A stretch of DNA of 64,000 bases from Shewanella litoralis. Its GTDB lineage: Bacteria > Pseudomonadota > Gammaproteobacteria > Enterobacterales > Shewanellaceae. Position 1 is the first letter of the stretch. The number at the start of each line of letters is the position of its first letter. Where the stretch lies: NCBI RefSeq assembly GCF_009828585.1, contig NZ_WSRZ01000015.1, forward strand, positions 62,001 through 126,000, read 5' to 3'. Made by a program: the position numbers and the translations under genes. This document shows, in pieces, positions 7,661 to 18,208 of the stretch. The notes beneath the pieces were generated by a model. The model was not told the DNA's origin and ran no database searches. It saw only the letters and a list, made by a program, of their open reading frames with translations.

Positions 7661-8953
7661 TTAACCCAGGTCCATCATCATAGTTCGGCTACGCACTAGC
7701 GCCTGAAACTCTTGTAATTGCTTTTTAGGCAACACCTTAGCTTCGGCAATATTGGCTTTCATGGCATCAACTGGGCGACCGTTTACAATGAATTCATAAT
7801 GTAAATGTGGTCCTGTCGATGCGCCGGTGTTACCCGACAAAGCAATCACTTGACCGCGAGTGACTCGCTGGCCTTTTTTGACTAAAAACTTCGACAAATG
7901 CAGGTAGCGAGTACGTACCTTGTTGTCATGTTCAATCACAATGTAGTTACCGGCGAACGCATGCTTGGTGACCATAGTGACAACACCCTCACCTGGTGCA
8001 ACAACTTTGGTGCCTATCGGTGTCGCAAAGTCAGTACCATTATGAGGACGAATTCGGCCGGTAATAGGATGTTTACGTGTTGGATTAAAGCGCGAACTTA
8101 AGCGCACTTTGCGATCTAAAGGAATACGTTGGAATGCAGGGGCTAGGCTTTGGCCATTGATATCGTAAAAATTACCATCAATATTTTGAAACGCAGTAAT
8201 GTCTCGACGGCCCGTATTGATGCGAATGCCTTCAATAGAGGTCACGCCCGTGGGTTCGCCTTCTACAAACTGATCATTAACCAGTACCGAAAACGTGTCA
8301 CCAGCACGAAGCTCTCGAGAAAAATTCAACTTGGCTTTTAAGAGTGATTCGACCTTTTGGATTTCGCCGGCACTTAGGCCTGCATTTTTTGCCGAAACAT
8401 AAAAAGAGCCGTTGATCTCACCACCGACGATACGATTTTGCCAAATGCCATCAATGTTGATGTCTTTAACTTCAAAGCTACCGTCGTCAAAACGGGTAAA
8501 CACCACTTGATGAGCGGGGTTGAAATACAGCTCTAACTTTTCTAACTCGCCGTTGGCATTATCCCAAAACTGGATGCGGTTACCTGGCAATAATGTATCT
8601 AACGCTAATACTTCTAAATCGGCCTCAAGCACTTTATACATGGTGCGCTGGTCGATACCGGCAAGCTCAAACAAATGGCTTAGGGTGTCACCCGTTTCAA
8701 TAACACGGTCTAAAATGGGAGTCACTTGATGTACAGTAACTGGGGTTTGGTCTTGTAGTGCGATGTGTGGCAATAACGAATCGATATCGATTGCCACTGG
8801 AATACGTTGTGATGAAAACTCTTGTTGGGTTGGCCATAATAATGCAGCACCAACAACAAACACACTTGCAAGCAATAGTTTCTTGTGCAAGTTAGGTAAG
8901 TTCAACGAACTTACATCGGGCCTTTGAAAGCCCATAATTTTACTCGTTAGCAA
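7661..8953 (-). CDS. mepM: M23 family murein DD-endopeptidase, MepM-like
   Basis: A 430-residue periplasmic peptidoglycan hydrolase anchored by an N-terminal hydrophobic segment (about residues 25-42). An OapA/LysM-like region (IETGDTLSHLFELAGI, about 85-100) leads to a middle domain and the C-terminal LytM domain. That domain carries HNGTDF (HxxxD, near residue 304) and HLHYE (HxH, near 383), the zinc ligands of active M23 peptidases. The order matches E. coli MepM, which cleaves D-Ala-mDAP cross-links during growth. The start is TTG at 8953 with AGGGTGG eight bases upstream; an ATG six codons later is the alternative. A promoter and a terminator flank it, so it is monocistronic. Confidence 0.88.
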   Translation of the reverse strand: MLTSKIMGFQRPDVSSLNLPNLHKKLLLASVFVVGAALLWPTQQEFSSQRIPVAIDIDSLLPHIALQDQTPVTVHQVTPILDRVIETGDTLSHLFELAGIDQRTMYKVLEADLEVLALDTLLPGNRIQFWDNANGELEKLELYFNPAHQVVFTRFDDGSFEVKDINIDGIWQNRIVGGEINGSFYVSAKNAGLSAGEIQKVESLLKAKLNFSRELRAGDTFSVLVNDQFVEGEPTGVTSIEGIRINTGRRDITAFQNIDGNFYDINGQSLAPAFQRIPLDRKVRLSSRFNPTRKHPITGRIRPHNGTDFATPIGTKVVAPGEGVVTMVTKHAFAGNYIVIEHDNKVRTRYLHLSKFLVKKGQRVTRGQVIALSGNTGASTGPHLHYEFIVNGRPVDAMKANIAEAKVLPKKQLQEFQALVRSRTMMMDLG

Positions 8954-8980
8954 TGTCTAATCCACCCTAAAAGATGACGC

Positions 8981-9010
8981 TTTATATTTATTGTTTTTCT
9001 TTTACTGCAA
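8981..9010 (-). promoter_or_regulatory. Probable promoter of the MepM-like gene
   Basis: On the minus strand TTGCAG (9010-9005) is followed after 18 bases by TATAAA (8986-8981), 28 bases before the TTG start. The rest of the region up to 9258 is AT-rich and shows nothing else I can name. Confidence 0.4.
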
Positions 9011-9258
9011 ATTGTTATTGCGAGACATAGACAACAACAGGTTAACACTATGTCTTCACGTTATTTTTTATGGTTAATATGACCCAATATTTGATACTAC
9101 GGCGTCCGGTAAAACTGCGTAAAACACGAACTTTTGCACTCAAATTGCATATCAACGCTCTTTTATATCAAAAAAAAATCATATTACAAATATAAAATGA
9201 CATTTATTTAATAATTTGTTTGAACTCGATTGCAGTAATCACGGGAGCTTGAAGCAGA

Positions 9259-12200
9259 TCAAACTCCAGTAACGGCAAATTCATTCGGTAATTTACTAAT
9301 GCCGAGCCCGTTCATTTTATTCACTTTTATCTGCACGCTAATCCGCTCTTTCATCGCTTCGATATGGCTAATCACACCAATCATTTTGCCCGATGCATTT
9401 AAGTTATCGAGTGCATCTAATGCGGTATCTAACGTTTGGCTGTCCAAGGTACCAAAGCCTTCATCTAAAAACAGTGAGTCAATGCTCGTTTTATGACTAA
9501 CAAGGTCAGACAGTGCCAAGGCAAGGGCTAGGCTGACTAAAAAGCTTTCGCCACCCGATAAGGTTCTGGTGTCGCGTACCGCATCGCCTTGCCATGTGTC
9601 GAGCACTTGTAGCTCTAATGCATCGGACTCTTTGCGCTCTAATAAATATCGGCCTTGTAACCTATCTAACTGGCGGTTGGCTAAAGCAACCAAATGGTCC
9701 AAAGTAAGCCCTTGGGCAAATTTGCGGAACTTATCGCCTTTTTGTGAACCAATTAACGAATGTAAGTAAGCTAAATCATCGTAATCTTGTTGCATTTTAG
9801 CCTGTTCAATCAGCAGTTGTTGCTGCCCTGCTCTTTTACTCTTATCTTGTTCGAGCTCGTGCGTTAAGCGCCACAGTGTTTGCTTGTGTTGTTGCATCTC
9901 AACGTCAAGCGTTTGGTGCTTGTTCGCAATAACCTCATGTTGACTCGCATCATAATCATGTTGCTCACCAATTTGAGTCAACTCAGTTTGCCTTGATAAA
10001 GCTTGCTCAACCAAGGTATTTGCTTTGACGATATCATTATCGAGTTGCTGCTTAAGCAGTTGTAGTTTTTCACGTTCTTGTGGTGTCAGTAACGCTGCAT
10101 TAAATGCTGCCTCATCAAAAAATGGACTGTGTTGTAACGCATCTTGCCACTGTGTTTGCAGATGTTGTAACTCTTGCTCTGCATCTGCTTTTTGATTAGT
10201 CACACCTTGCTGCTGAACCTGGAGCGCAGCGCACTTTTTGTCTGCCGCTTGTAACTGCTGTAGTGCTAGTGCTAGTTGTTGTTGAGCTTGCTCTAAAGCG
10301 TGTAGGCTTAATTTTTTTTCATCGTCGACCACTTTGTCTGCAAACAGGCTTTGACGCCTAGCTTGCAAGCTTTCAAGTTGGCTTTGAACTTGCTCAACCT
10401 GTTGCTGCTGCGACGTTAACTGTTCATTAAGCTCGGTTAACTGCTGCTGGTTACTGGTGATTTTTTCGCGGGTTAAGGTTAATTGCTGTTGGTTGTCTAT
10501 GGCCAGTTGTTGCGCGTTGGTCCAATCCGTTAACTGTTGTTGTAATGCCGCTAACCACTGCGGGGCTTCTTGAAGCGTTGGCACGTTCAACCCACTGGCG
10601 GTAATTTGCGTAGACAACAGATTAACCATGTCTGTTTGTTGCTGAGTTATGGTGTCAATTCGCTGCTGCTGTGCCACAGTACTGTGTTTGGCACTTTCAA
10701 GTTGCTGTGTTAGCAAACCTTGTTGATTAATTAGCTGACTCACCGCTTGCTCAGCTTGAATGCATTGCTGCTGATGTTGATGCAAGTTTTTTTGGCATTG
10801 GCTGAGCTGAGTGAGCGTGGTAGCTAATTGTTGCTGCTGAGCTTCTGCGGCGGCAATATACTCATCTAACGCTGCTTGCTGTTGAGTGTCTAGAGATAAA
10901 CCCACCGACAAGGCATGAGTTTGCTGCTGCCATTGTTGCTCAATACTGTGCAATTCAGTTTGTGCTTGAGTGAGCTGTGCAGTGCTGTTATCCAATTTGA
11001 CTTGCAGTGCAGTTTGCTGGTTTTTAAGCTGCTCACCCTGGTTTTTAATGGTGTCGAGTTCGGTTTGTAATTGCTGCACCCGTAGCTCTGTTGCAGATAC
11101 ATTAAGCGCCTCGTATCGCTCAACTAAAGGATGCTCTGTCGAACCACATAATGCACAAGGTTCGCCCGCTTTTAATTTAGCTCGCTCTAAGGTTAAGTTT
11201 GCGATTTGTTGCTCTTGCAGCAATAAGGTTTGCACATCTTTAACTTGCTGATTTTTATCACTCCACTGAGTACGAAACGCTGTTAATGATTGCGCGATAG
11301 CGTTTAACTCACTGCCAAACTGGGCCGACTGTTGACTCAGTTGCTGGCATTGCTGCTGCGAGCGGGCAAATTGAGTAAACAGTTGAGTCAGTTGATAACG
11401 CCCAGATTGTTGATCAACACACTGTTGATACTGCGCACTGATTTGCGCCTCATCTTCACCGGCTAATACATTATCCAGAGCTTGCTGACTGTTTGCTTGC
11501 TGCACGTTTGCTTGAGTTAATACCAATTGAGCTTGAGTGATTTGCGGGGTCAATTGGTTTAAAGAAGCCTGGGTTTGCTCAGTATTGAGTTTATCTTGCT
11601 TGCCTTGCTGTTCAAGCTGCGTCAGTTGCTCAGTTAATTGCTGCACCTGGGCATATTGCGATTGCCACGCGCCGAAGGCTTTAGCAACATCCTGACCTTG
11701 TGGCAGCGCATTAAGCTGTTGTTCAATCTTTTGTTTATCAGCACTAAACGATTGTTGTTGGGTTAATAATTGCTGCTGTTGTTGCTGCACTTTTTGTTGT
11801 TGCGACTGAGTTTGCTTAAAACTAGATGTCACTTGCGATAGCTGATAATTGACCTGATGGATCTGTTGCTCAAGTGGCAATACTTGTTGATCAATCAAGC
11901 TCAATAAGGCTTTGTGCGCTTGGCTAATGTGTTCAAGCTGTTGCTGATGTTGTTCATGTTGCTGCTGATGAGTTTGTAGCTCAGATTGGGTCAACTGCGC
12001 CTGTTCATCAAGCTGAGTGATTTGCATAGCCAAGGCCGTGACTTTTTGGTGTGCTTTTTGTTGTTGATCAAACAAGGGAGCAATAAGCTGAGCGGGCTCA
12101 CTGTGCGCCAATTGTGTCAGTTCAGAGTGATGCTGTTGCTGGCGTTCAAGCGCTTGCTGTTGCTGCTCATTGGCGCTGCTTAACGCTGTTTGAGTTTGTT

Positions 12201-12957
12201 GGGCATTATCCGCCCAGGTTAAATACGCGGCTAATTGAGTTAATTGTTGTTGCTGCGCGTCTAATGCCTGATTAAGTTGTTGTATTTGCAGTTCCTGAGC
12301 CGCGCGTTGATTGTCATCTAATAGTTCAACGCTGCCTAATTTGACCTCTAACACTTTTAAGTTGGTTTTAGCCTCACTAAAGTGCTGGTGCACTCGCGCC
12401 GAAATTAAGCCATAAATTTCGGTGCCGGTCAGCTCTTCTAATAACTCGGCTCGATCATTGGCATCGGCATTTAAAAACGCCGCAAATTGCCCTTGAGAGA
12501 GCATCATTGATTTAGTAAAGCGGGCAAAATCAAGGCCAGTGATTTCTTCGACTAATTCGGTTTTACGTTTAATTTGGCTGGCGAGGATTTTACCGTCGCT
12601 TAATAATGCCAACTCAACTTGTGCATCTTGCAAATTACCGTCGGCTTTATCACGCGAGCGGCGTTGGCTCCAAAAAGCACGATAAGCCACACCTTTCACT
12701 TCAAACTCGACTTCAGCTAAACATTCTGCCGTGCCGCGTGTCATCAGCTCGTTGGTGGTTTTAGAGATATTATTTAATCTCGGTGTGCGATGATACAGCG
12801 CTAAACAAATGGCATCTAAAATGGTGGTTTTACCTGAACCTGTGGGGCCAGTAATCGCAAATAAGCCATTTTCAGCAAAAGGAGATTGGGTAAAATCAAT
12901 TTTCCACTCATTTTTAAGCGAATTAATGTTTTTAAAACGAAGGCTTAAAATCTTCAT
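9259..12957 (-). CDS. sbcC: Exonuclease SbcC subunit
   Basis: The 1232-residue ATPase subunit of the SbcCD nuclease, which opens hairpins and cleans DNA ends. The N-terminal Walker A is [17 protein letters not shown] (about residue 34); the zinc hook [13 protein letters not shown] (CxxC) sits near residue 600; the C-terminal half has the ABC signature [16 protein letters not shown] and Walker [11 protein letters not shown]. The long arms between are predicted coiled coil and strikingly glutamine-rich, with many runs of Q. It overlaps sbcD by four bases (ATGA), implying coupled translation. The length is slightly above the E. coli enzyme (about 1050), due to the longer arms. Confidence 0.96.
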   Translation of the reverse strand: MKILSLRFKNINSLKNEWKIDFTQSPFAENGLFAITGPTGSGKTTILDAICLALYHRTPRLNNISKTTNELMTRGTAECLAEVEFEVKGVAYRAFWSQRRSRDKADGNLQDAQVELALLSDGKILASQIKRKTELVEEITGLDFARFTKSMMLSQGQFAAFLNADANDRAELLEELTGTEIYGLISARVHQHFSEAKTNLKVLEVKLGSVELLDDNQRAAQELQIQQLNQALDAQQQQLTQLAAYLTWADNAQQTQTALSSANEQQQQALERQQQHHSELTQLAHSEPAQLIAPLFDQQQKAHQKVTALAMQITQLDEQAQLTQSELQTHQQQHEQHQQQLEHISQAHKALLSLIDQQVLPLEQQIHQVNYQLSQVTSSFKQTQSQQQKVQQQQQQLLTQQQSFSADKQKIEQQLNALPQGQDVAKAFGAWQSQYAQVQQLTEQLTQLEQQGKQDKLNTEQTQASLNQLTPQITQAQLVLTQANVQQANSQQALDNVLAGEDEAQISAQYQQCVDQQSGRYQLTQLFTQFARSQQQCQQLSQQSAQFGSELNAIAQSLTAFRTQWSDKNQQVKDVQTLLLQEQQIANLTLERAKLKAGEPCALCGSTEHPLVERYEALNVSATELRVQQLQTELDTIKNQGEQLKNQQTALQVKLDNSTAQLTQAQTELHSIEQQWQQQTHALSVGLSLDTQQQAALDEYIAAAEAQQQQLATTLTQLSQCQKNLHQHQQQCIQAEQAVSQLINQQGLLTQQLESAKHSTVAQQQRIDTITQQQTDMVNLLSTQITASGLNVPTLQEAPQWLAALQQQLTDWTNAQQLAIDNQQQLTLTREKITSNQQQLTELNEQLTSQQQQVEQVQSQLESLQARRQSLFADKVVDDEKKLSLHALEQAQQQLALALQQLQAADKKCAALQVQQQGVTNQKADAEQELQHLQTQWQDALQHSPFFDEAAFNAALLTPQEREKLQLLKQQLDNDIVKANTLVEQALSRQTELTQIGEQHDYDASQHEVIANKHQTLDVEMQQHKQTLWRLTHELEQDKSKRAGQQQLLIEQAKMQQDYDDLAYLHSLIGSQKGDKFRKFAQGLTLDHLVALANRQLDRLQGRYLLERKESDALELQVLDTWQGDAVRDTRTLSGGESFLVSLALALALSDLVSHKTSIDSLFLDEGFGTLDSQTLDTALDALDNLNASGKMIGVISHIEAMKERISVQIKVNKMNGLGISKLPNEFAVTGV

Positions 12958-14297
12958 GCTTGTTCACCATCTTGCGCGTTATCTATTGTCTTCTCAGTCA
13001 GTTTGGATGTGTGAGTAGACTCTTGCAGTACATGGCTTGCGGCGGTTTCCTGAGAATTACGATCTGACTCTACCTCGGCGACCACTTGCTCAAAACATTG
13101 CTTAATCCTACTGAGCTGAGCCTGTTGTGCGTCGGTTTCAAATTGTTCTTGAGCTAATCTACGGGCAAACACCTGGCTGACACTAAGCTCAGATAAGGTT
13201 TCATTATCAAGTTGTTTAATATGTTGCTGACGTTGGCTACGGGCACGTTTTAACTGCAATACCTCAACGGCTTTATCTTGAGTGAGTTCGGCAATGCGCG
13301 ATTGCAGATCAGATAAATAGTCTTGCTGAGATATCTCAATGCTTAACCAGGTTGTTTGCTCGCCAGTAAGCTTGTCATCAAACACTGATAACTGCTGCTC
13401 AATACTAGCCAAATCACCTTTTAATACTTGCATGGGCTGAAACAGCGGCACCATTAGAGGCGTAACAGAATGGAGTTTGCCCTCAGTAAATTCGACTAAA
13501 AACACTGATTTATTGCCTTGATGTTGGCTTGATAACTCATCGAAACTCAAAGGGATGGGTGAACCGCTATAACGAATATGTTCAGACTTAGCCACCACTT
13601 GTGGGCGATGAATATGGCCAAGGGCAATATAATCCGCTGGCGGAAAGTGTGAGGCGTTAAAAGCGTCTAAACTGCCGATGTAAATGTCGCGTACCGACTC
13701 AGATGTACTGGCACCGACTGTGGTTAAGTGGCCAGTTGCCACTATCGCAACCGGCGCTGCTAACGTTGCATTTAATGCGCAGGCTTGCTCAAAACACTGC
13801 TGATATAAATCACTAATGGCGTCACCTAGCTTGCGCTGCTTATCAGTAGACGATTCTCCTGATTCACTGAGCACCATGTCGCGCGGCCTTAAAAAAGGCA
13901 GCCCACATAAGATAGCGCCCACTTCACCTTGACGGTTTTTAAGTGGAATTACATGCTCACTTATGCTGTCAAATGCTCCCGGGATAACGGTGGTGTTGAG
14001 GCAGGCTAACAGGTGCCTTGACTCATTGAGGGTCGACACTGAATCATGATTGCCCCCCAAAATAATCAGCTGACAACCGCTTTGTTGAATTTGCACAATA
14101 AATTGATTGTAGAGCGCACGGGCATAGCTTGGTGGTGTGCCAGTATCAAAAATATCACCCGCAATAATCAGCGCATCGACCTGATGCTGCTCAATTTGGC
14201 TAAGGAGCCAGTGCATAAATGCTTGATGCTCTGCAGCGCGGCTTTTGCCGTAAAAATATTGGCCTAGGTGCCAATCAGATGTGTGAATAATGCGCAT
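12954..14297 (-). CDS. sbcD: Exonuclease SbcD subunit (Mre11-like nuclease)
   Basis: The 447-residue manganese-dependent nuclease partner of SbcC. The phosphoesterase motifs are clear: TSDWHLGQ (residues 6-13), [14 protein letters not shown], then TGHLT and ALGHIHRPQ. The C-terminal capping region is followed by a Q/E-rich tail of about 60 residues that is unlikely to be structured. Length is close to the E. coli protein plus this tail. It is the first gene of the sbcD-sbcC pair and overlaps sbcC by four bases. Confidence 0.96.
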   Translation of the reverse strand: MRIIHTSDWHLGQYFYGKSRAAEHQAFMHWLLSQIEQHQVDALIIAGDIFDTGTPPSYARALYNQFIVQIQQSGCQLIILGGNHDSVSTLNESRHLLACLNTTVIPGAFDSISEHVIPLKNRQGEVGAILCGLPFLRPRDMVLSESGESSTDKQRKLGDAISDLYQQCFEQACALNATLAAPVAIVATGHLTTVGASTSESVRDIYIGSLDAFNASHFPPADYIALGHIHRPQVVAKSEHIRYSGSPIPLSFDELSSQHQGNKSVFLVEFTEGKLHSVTPLMVPLFQPMQVLKGDLASIEQQLSVFDDKLTGEQTTWLSIEISQQDYLSDLQSRIAELTQDKAVEVLQLKRARSQRQQHIKQLDNETLSELSVSQVFARRLAQEQFETDAQQAQLSRIKQCFEQVVAEVESDRNSQETAASHVLQESTHTSKLTEKTIDNAQDGEQA

Positions 14298-14361
14298 AGC
14301 ATCCCTTTAATTTGAAGTATTGCTTATGTTAAATAGATTGACGCTTACCGCTTACAACCGC

Positions 14362-15123
14362 TTACATATATTGCGTCCATAACAACTTGATGCTCATGCC
14401 CAATGACATAATCACTACCAGCGGCTTAATAATTTTAACACCTTTGGTGACCACTAAACGTGAGCCCAGTGTTGCGCCAATAGATTGCCCTACCAACATA
14501 ATTAACCCTAAAACGATGACGACTTGGCCGCCAATTAAGAAGAAAATAAGTGAAGCAATATTGGTGGCAAAGTTTAATAGTTTGGCGTGAGCGGTTGCTT
14601 TAGCAAGTCCAAAACCGGCGAGTGATACAAAGGCTAAAGCAAAAAAACTGCCGGTACCTGGGCCAAAGAAACCATCATAAAAACCAACACCGAGTGCGGC
14701 GGTAAAAGCAAATAAAGTGGGCGTGAACACTTGCTGACGGTCATCTTCACTGATTTTTTTAGAAAATAAAAAGTAGCAGCCGATTGCTAAGATTAAAAAT
14801 GGCAAGACTAACTCAAGGAGCTTTGCATCAATCATTTGCACAAGAATGGTACCAATGGCAGCCCCCACAAAAGCACATGCCAGCGACAACTTTATGCTGC
14901 GTAAATCAACCATGCCTTTACGGACAAAGTATAAACTGGCAAAAAAACTGCCACCACAGGCTTGTAATTTATTAGTACCTAACGCAGCTGCAGGAGGTAA
15001 GCCCGCCCACATTAAAGCGGGAATGGTAAGTAATCCGCCCCCACCTGCGATTGAATCAATAAATCCCGCAATTAAAGCAACAGCAAATAAAATAAGCGCA
15101 AGTTGGAGTGTGAGTTCAAACAT
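14362..15123 (-). CDS. TSUP family (TauE/SafE) permease, YfcA-like
   Basis: A 253-residue inner-membrane protein with about eight hydrophobic segments. The two TauE/SafE repeats are visible, the first carrying IDSIAGGGGLLTIPAL and LGTNKLQ, the second GFYDGFFGPGTGSF, both hallmark motifs of the family. Members export or import sulfite, sulfoacetate or other small organic anions; YfcA itself has no proven substrate. It is read toward sbcD but separated by 64 bp. No regulator was found nearby. Confidence 0.88.
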   Translation of the reverse strand: MFELTLQLALILFAVALIAGFIDSIAGGGGLLTIPALMWAGLPPAAALGTNKLQACGGSFFASLYFVRKGMVDLRSIKLSLACAFVGAAIGTILVQMIDAKLLELVLPFLILAIGCYFLFSKKISEDDRQQVFTPTLFAFTAALGVGFYDGFFGPGTGSFFALAFVSLAGFGLAKATAHAKLLNFATNIASLIFFLIGGQVVIVLGLIMLVGQSIGATLGSRLVVTKGVKIIKPLVVIMSLGMSIKLLWTQYM

Positions 15124-15306
15124 TAAGATTCTCGATATTAGCGAGTCAAAAAGACAATGAGCGAGGCAGTATTAGACAATTTTTAACGTCAAAATACAAA
15201 GCGTTCCGGTAATTTATTCTCGTTGGCTTAACTCATTACATGATTGCGGTTTAGCACTGCATTGGTATAGTGACCAGCTTAGTGAATATTTGCCATAAGG
15301 TTTATT

Positions 15307-15984
15307 ATGATTGTGATTACTGGCGCCAGCAGTGGCCTAGGTGCAGCCCTTACCCAACAATATGCAGCAGACGCATGCCAATTGCTCATTAGCGGTCGTA
15401 GCGAACAAAAGTTGGCTGCGGTTATGGCTAAGCTCAGCACGGCCGAACAAGCCAATATTTCGGTTCAAGCTGCTGATTTATGTGTTGCTGAAGAGGTTAG
15501 CCAATTGTTTTCTCAGTTATCTGCGCCGCCAACCACGGTGATTCATTGCGCGGGTAGTGGTTACTTTGGCCCGCTTGAGCAACAAAACCCGCAAGCAATT
15601 GAGCAACTCATTAGCAATAATCTAACCTCAAGTATTTTGGTTTTACGCGAACTGGTGAGCCGTTATCGTGATCATAAGGTTAATGTGGTTGTGGTCATGT
15701 CTACTGCAGCACAAGCGGGCAAAGCCAATGAGTCAACGTACTGCGCTGTAAAATGGGCTGTAAAAGGTTTAGTTGAATCATTGAGATTAGAGCTAAAAGG
15801 TAGCCCAATGAAGTTGATTGCGGTTTATCCTGGCGGCATGGCAACCGACTTTTGGTCGACTAGCGGCAAAGACATCGACACATCAAGTTTTATGACGGCC
15901 GATGAAGCAGCGATAATGCTGAAAAATGCTTTAGTCGCAACTCAGCACGGCTATGTATCTGATTTAACCATTAACCGTGGTTAA
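15307..15984 (+). CDS. Short-chain dehydrogenase/reductase
   Basis: A 225-residue classical SDR. The cofactor motif TGASSGLG (residues 4-11), the HCAGSG equivalent of NAG, the catalytic Ser in VVMSTAAQAG, and the YxxxK motif (S-T-Y-C-A-V-K) are all in order. A short C-terminal lid resembles small SDRs that reduce aldehydes or ketones of unknown identity. The Arg in the second position of the first loop (SGRSEQK) suggests NADP(H). The gene is monocistronic and divergent from the TSUP permease gene. Confidence 0.88.
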   Translation: MIVITGASSGLGAALTQQYAADACQLLISGRSEQKLAAVMAKLSTAEQANISVQAADLCVAEEVSQLFSQLSAPPTTVIHCAGSGYFGPLEQQNPQAIEQLISNNLTSSILVLRELVSRYRDHKVNVVVVMSTAAQAGKANESTYCAVKWAVKGLVESLRLELKGSPMKLIAVYPGGMATDFWSTSGKDIDTSSFMTADEAAIMLKNALVATQHGYVSDLTINRG

Positions 15985-16103
15985 CGACATTTATACCTAA
16001 TCAACTTGGAGATTAGTGTTTCAGAGCATCTTCAGGTTATTTGGGTATCTATATTAACCTCATGCTGATATTGCACAATAATAGTTTGCGATATTGGCAG
16101 AAG

Positions 16104-16310
16104 TTACTTTTTAGGTAACTGTGGCTTTGTTGACCAGTACCAGCAATATATCCAACCTGCTGGCGCAAAAATAACATTGAGCAAAATGGCATAAAAACCA
16201 ATCAAGGGTAAATTTGTCGTTTTACCTTTGGCAAATTTTAAGGTAAAAAACACCACTACTATTGTGAGTACAAAGATAATTTGGCCTATTTTTGTGGCAT
16301 TAACATCCAT
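16104..16310 (-). CDS. Small two-helix membrane protein, unknown function
   Basis: A 68-residue protein with two hydrophobic stretches (about residues 8-26 and 37-58) and a lysine-rich end, so most likely an inner-membrane hairpin. I do not recognise the family. AGGGA lies six bases before the ATG, which supports real translation. It is divergent from the small lipoprotein gene that follows. Confidence 0.6.
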   Translation of the reverse strand: MDVNATKIGQIIFVLTIVVVFFTLKFAKGKTTNLPLIGFYAILLNVIFAPAGWIYCWYWSTKPQLPKK

Positions 16311-16404
16311 AATATTCCCTTATTTGACTCGCTCATCATAGAGCGGCTTCTCTTTCAATAAGCTGATGATATGGTTAACATTCACTGATTAACAGGTTAC
16401 TACA

Positions 16405-16602
16405 ATGCAACAGAAAGTCATCTTAATATTGCCGTTGAGTATTATGTTGTGCTTATCAGCATGCGCGGAATTAAAACAAACGGGCAGAGAAATAGGTCAC
16501 ACAACAAAGAAAGTCACTACCGCCATTGGCCACGGCACACGCGACACGGTAAAAGCCATTGGCCGAGAAACCAAAGAAGTGGTTGAAGAAATCAAAGAAT
16601 AG
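16405..16602 (+). CDS. Small lipoprotein, entericidin-like
   Basis: A 65-residue precursor with a lipoprotein signal peptide ending in the lipobox LSAC (Cys at about residue 20). The mature part of 45 residues is lysine- and glutamate-rich with repeated IGHxTxxxxxAIGxxT-like segments, suggesting an amphipathic helix. Its size, lipobox and T/G/K-rich tail recall entericidins, but it is longer and no partner of the antidote/toxin kind is adjacent. Expected in the outer or inner membrane facing the periplasm. The start has a weak ribosome site (AGG). Confidence 0.6.
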   Translation: MQQKVILILPLSIMLCLSACAELKQTGREIGHTTKKVTTAIGHGTRDTVKAIGRETKEVVEEIKE

Positions 16603-16638
16603 CGTGTTGAATTATTGCCAACCCTTACTTTTTTGGCA

Positions 16639-16673
16639 ATAAAAAAGCCGAGAATGCTCAGCATTAACGGCTT
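16639..16673 (-). terminator. Intrinsic terminator of the RraB-like/S4 operon
   Basis: On the minus strand AAGCCG ... CGGCTT closes a stem holding a nested AATGC/GCATT pair, followed by TTTTTT. It lies 25 bp beyond the stop codon at 16698. Confidence 0.75.
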
Positions 16674-16697
16674 AACTCACCATAAACTTAAACTGGT

Positions 16698-17090
16698 TTA
16701 GTGGTGGCAATGCTCACTACACTGGTGATCATCATCTTCGTCAGCAAACTCATCGTCGCCATGTTGATGTTGCATAACACCCCAACCGTCTGAAATACCA
16801 TCAAACTCTTGTGCAAAGGTATTCAACTCAGTTTCTTTAGCAACAAGTGCATCATACTCTGGCACCATATGTAGGCAGACAATCACTTCCCACTTGGTAC
16901 TTTCTTCGTCAAAGTTAAGTTCTAGCTCACCGTTCATGTCGGTTTGGCTTAATGCTTCGATAGCCGATTCAGCATCACGCTGATCGTCAAATACCAAGAA
17001 GAAGTCCACTTCAAGAGGCTGAGTTAAATCAATACCGGCGTCTGCCATCGCAGCCAGCATTTGGCCGTTATCATCATCTGGGAATTGCAT
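16698..17090 (-). CDS. RraB-family protein (regulator of ribonuclease activity B fold)
   Basis: A 130-residue acidic protein matching the RraB family pattern: MQFPDDDNGQMLAAM at the start, PLEVDFFLVF, the W-E-V-I-V region followed by MVPEYDAL, and SDGWGVM near the end. E. coli RraB inhibits RNase E by binding its scaffold region; this protein belongs to the wider family, whose individual roles differ, so RNase E control is an inference. The tail is very acidic and ends in a His/Cys-rich stretch (QCSEHCHH) that could bind metal. It is cotranscribed with the S4 protein 11 bp upstream. AAGGA precedes the ATG. Confidence 0.8.
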   Translation of the reverse strand: MQFPDDDNGQMLAAMADAGIDLTQPLEVDFFLVFDDQRDAESAIEALSQTDMNGELELNFDEESTKWEVIVCLHMVPEYDALVAKETELNTFAQEFDGISDGWGVMQHQHGDDEFADEDDDHQCSEHCHH

Positions 17091-17101
17091 AAATTTGTCC
17101 T

Positions 17102-17335
17102 TTATTGAGCCGCAACAATTTCAATGTTTGCACCGTTAAACGAAATAATATCGCCAACAACGCATTTTTTACGTTTACGCGTATCAACTTCACCGTTTAC
17201 GGTCACCTGGCCTTCAGTAATAACGTGCTTTGCATCGCCGCCGCCATTCACTAAGCCTTGTACTTTTAATACTTTGTACAGTTCTACGAATTCATCACCT
17301 GGAAGTAATGCAAACGCTTGAGTTTGAGTCGTCAC
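17102..17335 (-). CDS. S4-domain RNA-binding protein (YbcJ-like)
   Basis: A 77-residue protein consisting of one S4 RNA-binding domain: the VELYKVLKVQGLVNGGGDAK helix pair and then V-T-V-N-G-E-V-D-T-R-K-R-K-K, the conserved hairpin. It aligns by eye with E. coli YbcJ. Start codon is GTG at 17335 with AAAGG eight bases before. It forms a two-gene operon with the RraB-like protein, linking both to RNA metabolism. Confidence 0.85.
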   Translation of the reverse strand: MTTQTQAFALLPGDEFVELYKVLKVQGLVNGGGDAKHVITEGQVTVNGEVDTRKRKKCVVGDIISFNGANIEIVAAQ

Positions 17336-17385
17336 AATAATTGCCTTTTATTCAAAATATGCCGGCCATTATAGCCTAAGCTCGT

Positions 17386-18192
17386 TTAGCAAGCATCAAG
17401 CATTTTGAGCGGATTTGGATGACGATATACATAACCTAAATCACGACAAATTAACTGGCCATCTATCACTTTACTCGGTTGTGATTGATGATTAAATTCT
17501 GGCGCGGTTAGCCCAAGATGCTCAGCGGCTTTTACATAAAACTCACCACGAGTAGGATGAATTGGCGCCGCAAGATTATAAATCGGTAATGTATCCTGTT
17601 TTGATAAAATTAAGCTCACAGCAGCGATACAATCTTCAAGATGCACTAAATTAACCGCAACATTCGCACCACTGACATCAGATTTACCGGCAAAGAAACG
17701 TCCTGGGTGACGCTTAGGCCCAATCAGGCCAGAGAATCGAACAATACAACTGTTGGCCATGGAAGCAAACATTGTCTCTGCCTGTAATAAAGTCGCACTG
17801 GTGTCATTAAATGCGCAAGCATCGGCTTCAGTGGCTGTCTGGTCAAGCGATGGGTAAACTCCGGTAGTGCTAATAAAAATCACCTTTTGATACTGCCTCG
17901 TACCTATTAGCGATTTTAGCTCTGTTAAATAAGTAATGTAGTCTGATTCTCCACGGCGAAGCCCGGGAGGAATATTAATCACAATGGCGTCAGCATCAAA
18001 TAATGACAAGGCTTTTACATCATGGGTGATATTGGCTAAATCGAGTTGGTAGGCTTCAATGCCAAATTGTGGCAACGAGACTAAATCATCAACATGACGT
18101 TTTGATGCTTTAACCTGAAACCCCTGCTGTATAAGGTGTTTTGCCAAAGGAAGTCCAAACCAGCCACATCCAATTAGGGTAATGGTATTCAT
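17386..18192 (-). CDS. yeeZ: NAD(P)-binding epimerase-like protein YeeZ
   Basis: A 268-residue extended short-chain dehydrogenase resembling E. coli YeeZ. It shows the Rossmann motif LIGCGWFGLPLAKHL at the start, the FISTTGVYP segment in the place of the catalytic Ser, and the diagnostic GPKRHPGRFFAGK followed by VNLVHLEDCIAA. No YxxxK is visible, so catalysis is doubtful and the substrate unknown. The frame is open further upstream into the HD-GYP gene; I chose ATG at 18192, which begins the Rossmann strand and avoids overlap. Confidence 0.83.
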   Translation of the reverse strand: MNTITLIGCGWFGLPLAKHLIQQGFQVKASKRHVDDLVSLPQFGIEAYQLDLANITHDVKALSLFDADAIVINIPPGLRRGESDYITYLTELKSLIGTRQYQKVIFISTTGVYPSLDQTATEADACAFNDTSATLLQAETMFASMANSCIVRFSGLIGPKRHPGRFFAGKSDVSGANVAVNLVHLEDCIAAVSLILSKQDTLPIYNLAAPIHPTRGEFYVKAAEHLGLTAPEFNHQSQPSKVIDGQLICRDLGYVYRHPNPLKMLDAC

Positions 18193-18208
18193 TGTTTCTC
18201 GCGAGGTT

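Noticed and set aside
7484..7699. 71-codon frame starting in the TTCTTTG repeat
   Set aside because: It begins within a simple repeat, overlaps the end of the mepM-like gene and lacks a ribosome site.
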